12,571 bases of DNA. Source: Bacteroidaceae bacterium. Its GTDB lineage: Bacteria; Bacteroidota; Bacteroidia; Bacteroidales; Bacteroidaceae. The translations under genes were made by a program, and so were the position numbers. The stretch lies in the NCBI GenBank assembly GCA_016284115.1, contig JAEEOD010000381.1, forward strand, positions 1 to 12,571. The letters run 5' to 3'. The notes beneath the pieces were generated by a model that was not told where the DNA came from, ran no database searches, and worked only from the letters and a program-made list of their open reading frames with translations. Below, piece after piece: positions 1 to 6,017 of the stretch; the first letter of the stretch is position 1; each line of letters begins with the position of its first letter.

Positions 1-142
1 TAATTGTAAATGACAACCTGAATTGGTCGCCTACGGCAACAGCGTCAGGTGCATTAGCTGTGATGCCCACCTGATCAGCTGCATGGATACCAATAAGCAT
101 CCACAAATTCAGTATAATCCAAATATAGAATGTATTCTTCAT
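1..142 (-). CDS. batD: BatD N-terminus, partial (cut by window edge)
   Basis: This is the 5' end of a gene running off the left edge; only 47 codons are visible. The ATG at 142 lies 6 nt after the batC stop. The first 21 or so residues are hydrophobic and end in IGIHA before ADQ, a good type I signal peptide, so the protein is exported. The mature start contains NAPDAVAVGDQFRLSFTI, the characteristic opening of BatD (oxygen tolerance family) proteins, which go on to several periplasmic Ig-like domains and a C-terminal membrane anchor. Those later parts are outside the window. Position directly after batC matches the known order batA-batB-batC-batD. The role is inferred from the family: a membrane-anchored periplasmic partner of the BatA/BatB/BatC complex. 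Identification rests on a short fragment plus context, but both agree. Confidence 0.85.
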   Translation of the reverse strand, partial: MKNTFYIWIILNLWMLIGIHAADQVGITANAPDAVAVGDQFRLSFTI

Positions 143-148
143 AATCGT

Positions 149-823
149 TTACCAGTCTTTTTCCAACTTACGTCCCTTGAGCACTTGCTGTTTTTTCACC
201 TTGTCTTGAACGTCTTTTTCATCTTGCATGGCAGATTGAAGCAATTGCTCAGCATTTTCCTTAGACATCTGGTTTTCGTCTTGTTGCTGTTGTTCTTCTT
301 GTTGTTTCTGCTGTTGTTCTTGTTGTTCTTGCTGTTGCTGCTGCCGCTGGTTTTGGTCATTATCTCCACCCTGCTGTTCTTGCTCTTTCAACAACTTCTG
401 GCATAATGCCAAGTTGTATCTTGTTTCATGGTCGCGAGGATTATTGCGTAATGATTCCTTATAAGCCTCGATAGCTTGCTTGTATTGCTGGGCACCTTGG
501 TGAATAACACCTGCATTATGATAAACAGAAGCTAATTTGTTTTTGTCATGTTCCATCTTGGAAGTAGCCTCGTATTCCTTCAGCGCCTCCTGGGGCTTGT
601 TCTGGAAAAGCAAGGCATTACCCAAGTTGTATCTCGACATGGCAGAGGTAGTCTTGGCCTCGAGTGCTTTGCGATAGCTTACCTCGGCATCTACAAAAGC
701 ACTATCGTGGTATTGTCGGTTGCCTTTACGTATGTAGTCACGTTCAGCCTTTTGTGCTAAAGCGTTGAGCGATGCCATCGAGCAGGTTATCAACACCAGA
801 TATGTCAATGTACTTATTCTCAT
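149..823 (-). CDS. batC: BatC, TPR protein with glutamine-rich tail
   Basis: This 224-residue protein has an N-terminal signal peptide (about residues 1-23, ending NALA before Q). The Cys at 14 follows LIT, a poor lipobox, so type I cleavage is more likely than lipidation. Three TPR-like helical hairpins follow at about 30-57, 62-95 and 97-131, with typical spacing such as YNLGNALLFQNKPQEALKEY. From about 145 to 185 the chain is almost entirely Gln with some Glu, Asp and Lys, and the last 40 residues are charged and likely helical. BatC proteins are known as TPR partners of BatA and BatB in the periplasm; the TPRs probably mediate the contact. The start codon overlaps the batB stop in ATGA (820-823), so translation is probably coupled. 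The Gln tract looks low-complexity and may vary in length between strains. Confidence 0.92.
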   Translation of the reverse strand: MRISTLTYLVLITCSMASLNALAQKAERDYIRKGNRQYHDSAFVDAEVSYRKALEAKTTSAMSRYNLGNALLFQNKPQEALKEYEATSKMEHDKNKLASVYHNAGVIHQGAQQYKQAIEAYKESLRNNPRDHETRYNLALCQKLLKEQEQQGGDNDQNQRQQQQQEQQEQQQKQQEEQQQQDENQMSKENAEQLLQSAMQDEKDVQDKVKKQQVLKGRKLEKDW

Positions 824-1845
824 TTCTCAAAAAGATGTATATTGTTGAATAACGGATTTTGTCGTTCCATGATGAGCAACTCTACCAACAGGAATAGGAA
901 CAGTAACCATGCTACAGCCTGAAATTGTTCGTTATAGTCAGAATAAACTTGTGTTTCAATATCAGCCTTCGCCAATTTGTCGATGGCCTGCTGAATAGCA
1001 CGCTGAGCAGTATTAGTGTTGTCCACTCTTACATATACGCCATTGCCAGCCTTCGCCAATTCCTGACACATTGCCTCGTTGAGTTTGGTAACTACGATAT
1101 TGCCATCTTTATCTCGACGAAAATCGTTTGAATACATGCTCATAGGTATAGGTGATCCTTCTGGCGATCCGATACCCAACACATTAATTTGTATGTTCTT
1201 GTCGGTAAGTGACTTAACGGCTTGTTCCACTCCACCCTCATGGTTCTCACCATCAGTGATAAGGATGATGGTTCGTCCCACCTCAGGTTGTGATGTAAAA
1301 CTACGGTTAGCTAATGTAAGAGCAGCACTCAAATCGGTACCTTGTTTGGTGATAAGCTCTGGTGAGATGGACTCGAGGAACATCTTTGCTGAGATATAGT
1401 CGCTGGTGATGGGCAACTGCACAAAAGCATCTCCAGCAAAGACAATGAGTCCTACTTTGTCTTGCTCCATCTTATCTACCAACTGTGAAATTAATCTTTT
1501 GGCTTTTTCCAAACGGTTAGGCCCTATGTCTTGCGCCATCATGGAGTTGGAGATGTCGAGGGCAATCATCACCTCTACCCCTTGACGCTTCACTGTTTCA
1601 AGGCGTGAACCAAACTGTGGACGAGCTAGCAATACGGCAAACAAGGCAATGCTTATCAGAATCAAGACAAACTTTATGTCAGGACGGCGTTTGGAAACCT
1701 CAGGCATGAGAGGCACCATGAGTTCAGGGTCGCCAAACTCACGGATGGCTTTGCGACGCTTGTAATTTGAATATATGTATAAGGTAGTCAGTACTGGCAG
1801 CAAAAGCAGCAAGTAAAGATAACCCGGTTCTTCAAATCTGAACAT
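820..1845 (-). CDS. batB: BatB, membrane-anchored von Willebrand A protein
   Basis: This 341-residue protein has two N-terminal membrane segments (about 9-25 and 57-75), a vWA domain (about 90-290) and a C-terminal membrane segment (about 308-326). The metal-ion-dependent adhesion site is complete: D97, S99 and S101 in DISNS, T170 in KQGTDLSAAL, and D198 in LITDGE. It should therefore bind a divalent cation and a protein ligand. Family knowledge places BatB with BatA in the inner membrane as a complex controlled by the MoxR ATPase. It lies 43 nt after batA, the widest gap in the operon, and overlaps batC by 4 nt. A sequence AAGGAG at 1856-1861 sits 10 nt before the ATG, unusual because most Bacteroidetes genes lack Shine-Dalgarno sites. 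BatB is distinguished from BatA by operon order and by the insertion around 230-250. Confidence 0.95.
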   Translation of the reverse strand: MFRFEEPGYLYLLLLLPVLTTLYIYSNYKRRKAIREFGDPELMVPLMPEVSKRRPDIKFVLILISIALFAVLLARPQFGSRLETVKRQGVEVMIALDISNSMMAQDIGPNRLEKAKRLISQLVDKMEQDKVGLIVFAGDAFVQLPITSDYISAKMFLESISPELITKQGTDLSAALTLANRSFTSQPEVGRTIILITDGENHEGGVEQAVKSLTDKNIQINVLGIGSPEGSPIPMSMYSNDFRRDKDGNIVVTKLNEAMCQELAKAGNGVYVRVDNTNTAQRAIQQAIDKLAKADIETQVYSDYNEQFQAVAWLLFLFLLVELLIMERQNPLFNNIHLFEK

Positions 1846-1888
1846 ATATTACATTCTCCTTCTTTTGTTACTTTTTATTTCAATTCCC

Positions 1889-2872
1889 TTAAGGAATTTT
1901 CTTTAATATAGTATTGCGTAGTAGTACTTCCAACAAAATGCAGAACAAAGCAGCCAAGGCAAACCACTCGTATTCTTCATTACGCTTACTAAACTGACGC
2001 ACACTGAGTTTGGTTTTCTCTAATTTGTCAATTTCCTGATAAACCTCCTCTAACTTTGAGTTGCTAGTTGCACGAAAATAATTGCCTTGTGTAGCACTAG
2101 CAATCTCGCTCAACATCTTCTCATCAATCTCTACAGGCAGGTTAACATACTGTACAGTGCCTGCTACCTGGTATGGATATGGAGCCATTCCGTTGGTACC
2201 CACACCAATAGTATAAACCCTAATACCAAAACTTTTGGCTATCTCAGCAGCTGTAAGAGGTGAAATATCACCACGATTATTTGTACCATCTGTTAGGGCA
2301 ATTATCACCTTCGACTTCGCTTTGCTGTCTTTTAGACGAGTTACAGCATTAGCAATACCCATACCTACTGCTGTACCGTCTTCAATAAGTCCACACTGCA
2401 CGTCCTTAACAAGATTTAGCAAGACTGCATGATCAACAGTTAAAGGGCATTGAGTGAAGCTTTCTCCAGCAAACAACGTGATTCCTATATTGTCATTAGG
2501 TCGACCATTAATAAACTCAGCAGCCACTTGCTTAGCAGCTTCCAAACGATTAGGCTTAAGGTCCTCCGCCAGCATACTGGTGGAGACGTCGATTGCTAGC
2601 ATGATGTCTATACCCTCCATTTCACTATTTTGCCAACTGTTGGTGGTTTGTGGACGAGCCAAAACCATAATAAGTAGGGCTAACGCCAGCATTCTGAGGA
2701 TGAATGGAGCATGTATCAAGTAGTTCTTGTATGATTTTGGCGCATGGGCATAGACAGATGCGTCTGAGATTTGCAATGACGCATCAGCCTTCTTATGGCT
2801 TAGCACATAGCCCACTATAAGTGGGATGAGCAAGAGCAACAAAAATAAATAACCACTATCAGCAAAAACCAT
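1889..2872 (-). CDS. batA: BatA, membrane-anchored von Willebrand A protein
   Basis: This 327-residue protein has the same layout as its neighbour BatB: membrane segments at about 7-24 and 55-72, a vWA domain at about 87-285, and a final membrane segment at about 302-318. The MIDAS residues are present: D95, S97 and S99 in DVSTS, T167 in EDGTAVG, and D195 in LTDGT. Between the second span and the vWA domain is the family motif LARPQ, also found in BatB, which supports duplication of one ancestral gene. Its ATG at 2872 is 7 nt after the preceding stop, so it is part of the same transcript. In the family, BatA is the first of the paired vWA proteins and is thought to work with BatB and the MoxR ATPase in envelope stress or aerotolerance. 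The molecular target is not known. Confidence 0.95.
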   Translation of the reverse strand: MVFADSGYLFLLLLLIPLIVGYVLSHKKADASLQISDASVYAHAPKSYKNYLIHAPFILRMLALALLIMVLARPQTTNSWQNSEMEGIDIMLAIDVSTSMLAEDLKPNRLEAAKQVAAEFINGRPNDNIGITLFAGESFTQCPLTVDHAVLLNLVKDVQCGLIEDGTAVGMGIANAVTRLKDSKAKSKVIIALTDGTNNRGDISPLTAAEIAKSFGIRVYTIGVGTNGMAPYPYQVAGTVQYVNLPVEIDEKMLSEIASATQGNYFRATSNSKLEEVYQEIDKLEKTKLSVRQFSKRNEEYEWFALAALFCILLEVLLRNTILKKIP

Positions 2873-2879
2873 ATTAACT

Positions 2880-3953
2880 TTATACTAAATTGTTATACAA
2901 CTCCCAAATCACATACATCAATGATCCTATCAAAAAGATAGAAATGAGTGCAATGCCCACGCCCAATAGAATTTTGGTTCTAAGAGGACGCTTTTCGATG
3001 ATGGTGATTTCTGATGGTTCTGGCTTGGCATTGGGATCTTCAATTTCACGTGTCTCATTGATAAATTTCACAGCATTAAGCAAGTTAGTGTCGTTTTCAT
3101 TCATCATAGGAATAAACTTAGCAAACTTTACTAGGTCAGCCGTTTGCAACAATGAACGTAGTTCTTTCATGGCTTCGGTATCTTGGATGCTCACGAGGCG
3201 ATCGATAATCTGGTCGGTGGTCATTTCCAACGCCTTGAAACCAAACCGTCTTTCTATATAATTACGCAATGTGTCAGTAAGTTGGGTATAATACTCTTTC
3301 TGCAAACCATGTTGCCATACTTTCTCATTGCGTATGCGCTCAATCTCCTGCATGGCTTCCTGATGTGGTGGCAACTTGGGTTCCACTTTCACCTTGCGAA
3401 TAATAGGTTGGTTGTCACGGAACCGTTTAATGAGATAGAGCATCAAAAATACAGCAGGTGTCCACAGCACGATGCATGCAATAATTCCGTACCAGTCTGC
3501 CCACATGAAATCGGGCTTCATCACATCTTTTGGACCAAAGAATTGCTCAGGATGCAGGGTGTCTACTGGCATTGTTAACACCTTAAGTGCTAACGGATTT
3601 GACTTGTATATGTCATCCTCTACTTTTACCTCCATTGGGGGCAGGTAATACAAAGCAGAATCAAATGAAGTAATTGTATATACCTCTTTAATAAGCATAC
3701 GCTTATTATCGTTGAGATACTGAGTGTCGGGCTTAGCTATGTCCAACACCTCAACACCTCTTACCAATGTATCTGGAAAGATGGGTAACTGCAAGCGCTT
3801 GTCAGCATCAAGTGACACTTGCAGAGTGATGCGGGCCTGCTCACCTATAAGCAACTCCAATGAATCGATGGATGCTTCAACAGATACTTGAGCCATAGCA
3901 GGCAACATGAAGCAGGTAATATATGTCAATACAACTAATAGTCTCTTCTTCAT
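2880..3953 (-). CDS. Bat-operon two-span membrane protein (DUF4381-like layout)
   Basis: This 357-residue protein begins with a signal peptide (1-21, ending AMA before Q), followed by a beta-rich periplasmic domain to about 150. A membrane segment lies at about 154-175 (WYGIIACIVLWTPAVFLMLY). Next is a cytoplasmic, charged helical region of about 150 residues and a last membrane segment at about 329-350. The cytoplasmic part contains YYTQLTDTLRNYIERRFG and TADLVKFAKF, resembling the DUF4381-type protein that commonly sits between DUF58 and BatA genes. The periplasmic domain (VSVEASIDSLELLIGEQARI) resembles one Ig-like unit of BatD. The gene is 9 nt after the DUF58 gene and 7 nt before batA. 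A plausible role is bridging periplasmic Bat parts to the cytoplasmic MoxR/DUF58 pair, but this is inference. I know no settled gene symbol for it. Confidence 0.85.
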   Translation of the reverse strand: MKKRLLVVLTYITCFMLPAMAQVSVEASIDSLELLIGEQARITLQVSLDADKRLQLPIFPDTLVRGVEVLDIAKPDTQYLNDNKRMLIKEVYTITSFDSALYYLPPMEVKVEDDIYKSNPLALKVLTMPVDTLHPEQFFGPKDVMKPDFMWADWYGIIACIVLWTPAVFLMLYLIKRFRDNQPIIRKVKVEPKLPPHQEAMQEIERIRNEKVWQHGLQKEYYTQLTDTLRNYIERRFGFKALEMTTDQIIDRLVSIQDTEAMKELRSLLQTADLVKFAKFIPMMNENDTNLLNAVKFINETREIEDPNAKPEPSEITIIEKRPLRTKILLGVGIALISIFLIGSLMYVIWELYNNLV

Positions 3954-3962
3954 TTCTCACAC

Positions 3963-4832
3963 TTAGTTTCGTTGTGCAAACAAACTCATAAGGGATTTTA
4001 CATAGTCTTGATCAGTGCGAATGGATACATTATCAACATTGCTTTTCTGAAATATGTCATCTAGTGCAGTCTTCTGTGCTATCCACCAGTCGTGATGGGC
4101 TTTACGTACTGCTTTCGACGAAGTGTCAATCCACCTTTCCACCCCTGTTTCTGCATCTTTCACCTTCATCAGCCCAACAGCTGGCAACTCTTCAAGACGT
4201 CGATCATATACCTGCAATGCCACTACATCGTGTTTCTGGTTGGCTATGGTCATAGCATTCTTGAAGTCCTTACGATCGATAAAATCTGATAATATAAAGG
4301 CTGTACATCTACGTTTCATGACATTGGTAAGGTATTGCAACCCTACCTCAATATCCGTCTTCTTGCTATCAGGATGGAAGTCGATCAGTTCTCTAATAAT
4401 ATATAGGATGTGCTTCCTGCCTTTCTTGGGAGGGATGAACTTTTCTATTTTGTCAGAGAAGAAGATGACACCAATCTTATCGTTGTTCTGCATAGCTGAA
4501 AAAGCTAAGGTGGCCGCAATCTCTGTTACCATATCACGCTTCATCTGCTTAACAGTACCGAAATCCAGACTTCCGGATACATCTACCAACAACATCACCG
4601 TAAGTTCACGTTCTTCCTCAAACACCTTGACATAAGGCTTATGGAAGCGTGCTGTCACGTTCCAATCAATATCACGAATATCATCACCATACTGGTATTC
4701 GCGTACCTCAGAGAATGCCATGCCCCTACCTTTGAAGGCTGAATGATATTCACCTGCAAAGATATTGTTAGACAATCCACGGGTCTTGATTTCAATACGC
4801 CGAACTCGCTTTAATAACTCGGTGGTTTCCAT
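3963..4832 (-). CDS. DUF58 family protein with vWA-like domain
   Basis: This soluble 289-residue protein has no signal peptide or membrane span. It carries the DUF58 signature at about residues 43-70: VREYQYGDDIRDIDWNVTAR, with the FHKPYVKVFEEERE extension. A vWA-like fold follows, with the MIDAS start DVSGS (D84, S86, S88) and a later SDF (D183) at the metal site. Family knowledge: DUF58 proteins are almost always encoded next to a MoxR ATPase and are considered its vWA-domain cofactor or adaptor. Here it lies 18 nt after moxR and 9 nt before the next Bat gene, fully consistent with that. Many DUF58 proteins have two N-terminal membrane spans; this short form lacks them, as in other Bat operons, and should be cytoplasmic. 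The precise activity is not established. Confidence 0.93.
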   Translation of the reverse strand: METTELLKRVRRIEIKTRGLSNNIFAGEYHSAFKGRGMAFSEVREYQYGDDIRDIDWNVTARFHKPYVKVFEEERELTVMLLVDVSGSLDFGTVKQMKRDMVTEIAATLAFSAMQNNDKIGVIFFSDKIEKFIPPKKGRKHILYIIRELIDFHPDSKKTDIEVGLQYLTNVMKRRCTAFILSDFIDRKDFKNAMTIANQKHDVVALQVYDRRLEELPAVGLMKVKDAETGVERWIDTSSKAVRKAHHDWWIAQKTALDDIFQKSNVDNVSIRTDQDYVKSLMSLFAQRN

Positions 4833-4850
4833 AAGCCGAACAGCTTGTTG

Positions 4851-5846
4851 TTAAGGCACTTTTACTTCATCCAATATCATACTTACAATCTCGTCAGCAG
4901 TGAGGTTGCTTGCTTCTGCCTCGTATGAAAGTCCGATACGGTGTCGCATAACATCATGAGCCACAGCACGTACATCTTCTGGAATGAGATAACCACGATG
5001 CTTGATGAATGCATAGCTACGAGCTGCCAAAGCGAGGTTGATGGAAGCTCGTGGTGAGCCACCAAAACTAATCATACCCTTGAGCTTGTCTATACCATAC
5101 TGCTCAGGATAACGTGATGCGAACACGATGTCGAGGATATATTGTTCAATCTTTTCATCGATATAGACTTCACGCACCAGTTTGCGTGCTTCTATTATTT
5201 CACCAGCACTGAGCACTGGCATGACATTTACCTTGTCGCCATTGATATTCTGACGAATGATTAGCTTTTCTTCATCAAGTTTTGGATAGTCAATGACAAC
5301 CTTCAGCATGAAGCGGTCTACCTGTGCCTCTGGCAACTGGTAAGTACCCTCTTGTTCAATAGGGTTCTGAGTTGCCAATACAAGAAATGGTTCAGGTAAC
5401 TTGAAAGTTTCGCTTCCAATAGTAACCTGACGTTCCTGCATAGCTTCAAGCAAAGCACTCTGCACTTTAGCCGGAGCACGGTTAATTTCATCCGCCAATA
5501 CAAAGTTGGCGAATACAGGACCTTGCTTCACTTGAAATACTTCGTCTTTCTGACTATAAACCATAGTGCCGATTACATCGGCAGGAAGCAAGTCGGGCGT
5601 AAATTGAATACGGCTGTATTTTGCATCAATCAGGGATGCCAGTGTCTTGATGGCCAAGGTCTTTGCTAAGCCAGGAATACCTTCCAACAGAACATGGCCA
5701 TCGGAAAGCAAACCAATCAACAGTGATTCTATTAAGTGTTTCTGTCCTACGATAGTCTGGTTCATACCAGTAGTAAGATGCGTAATAAATGCGCTTTTGC
5801 TCTCAATCCGCTCATTCAGTTCACGGATATTAATTGAATCTGCCAT
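4851..5846 (-). CDS. MoxR family AAA+ ATPase
   Basis: This 331-residue protein is a complete single-module AAA+ ATPase. Visible motifs are Walker A GIPGLAKT (56-63), Walker B FVLADE followed by INRAP (115-125), sensor 1 in LATQNP (157-162), and an arginine-finger segment EAQVDRF (R178). A helical lid domain of the MoxR type follows, with GSPRAS towards the C-terminus (sensor 2 region). It is the first gene of the Bat operon and is expected to use ATP hydrolysis to remodel the vWA proteins encoded downstream, as MoxR does for methanol dehydrogenase maturation in other bacteria. It is cytoplasmic. The start at 5846 fits the family N-terminus. A promoter-like element ends only about 11 nt upstream, implying a very short leader. 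The gene is often called moxR or batI-like; I leave the symbol empty because usage varies. Confidence 0.95.
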   Translation of the reverse strand: MADSINIRELNERIESKSAFITHLTTGMNQTIVGQKHLIESLLIGLLSDGHVLLEGIPGLAKTLAIKTLASLIDAKYSRIQFTPDLLPADVIGTMVYSQKDEVFQVKQGPVFANFVLADEINRAPAKVQSALLEAMQERQVTIGSETFKLPEPFLVLATQNPIEQEGTYQLPEAQVDRFMLKVVIDYPKLDEEKLIIRQNINGDKVNVMPVLSAGEIIEARKLVREVYIDEKIEQYILDIVFASRYPEQYGIDKLKGMISFGGSPRASINLALAARSYAFIKHRGYLIPEDVRAVAHDVMRHRIGLSYEAEASNLTADEIVSMILDEVKVP

Positions 5847-5856
5847 AGTTTTATAT

Positions 5857-5890
5857 CAAAATTATACGTTTGTTTTAATTTGGGCTCAAA
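5857..5890 (-). promoter_or_regulatory. Candidate promoter of the Bat operon
   Basis: On the minus strand, TAATTTTG at 5857-5864 matches the Bacteroidetes -7 consensus TAnnTTTG. A TTTG at 5887-5890 lies 22 bp upstream, close to the usual 19-21 bp for the -33 element. It sits between the terminator of the upstream HU-LysM gene and the moxR ATG, where a promoter is needed. The predicted transcript start would be only a few bases before the ATG at 5846. No other good element is seen in 5847-5984. Confidence 0.5.
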
Positions 5891-5984
5891 AATACTTCTT
5901 TCGGCTAAGCCTACCAATTATTTTGTATTAAAAAAACTAATAAAGTGTTCAGTTTAATCTACTTTTATACTGTTTATCATTTCA

Positions 5985-6017
5985 TAAAAAAGAAGTAACC
6001 CCTAAAGGCTACTTCTT
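5985..6017 (-). terminator. Rho-independent terminator of the HU-LysM gene
   Basis: The arms 6007-6017 and 5990-6000 form an 11-bp stem (minus strand AAGAAGTAGCC paired with GGTTACTTCTT, one G-U pair) with a 6-nt loop. A run of T follows on the minus strand. The G-U pair exists only in the minus-strand transcript; the plus strand would have an A-C mismatch. The TAG stop codon (6009-6011) of the upstream gene is inside the 5' arm. This separates the HU pair from the Bat operon. Confidence 0.8.

Noticed and set aside
23..406. Plus-strand open frame rich in Leu and Phe
   Set aside because: It is the antisense reading of the Gln-rich tail of batC and the start of batD; the Leu runs come from the complement of CAA/CAG codons. 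No family features.
3183..3578. 131-codon plus-strand open frame
   Set aside because: It is antisense to the Bat-operon membrane protein, whose signal peptide, spans and operon spacing are convincing.
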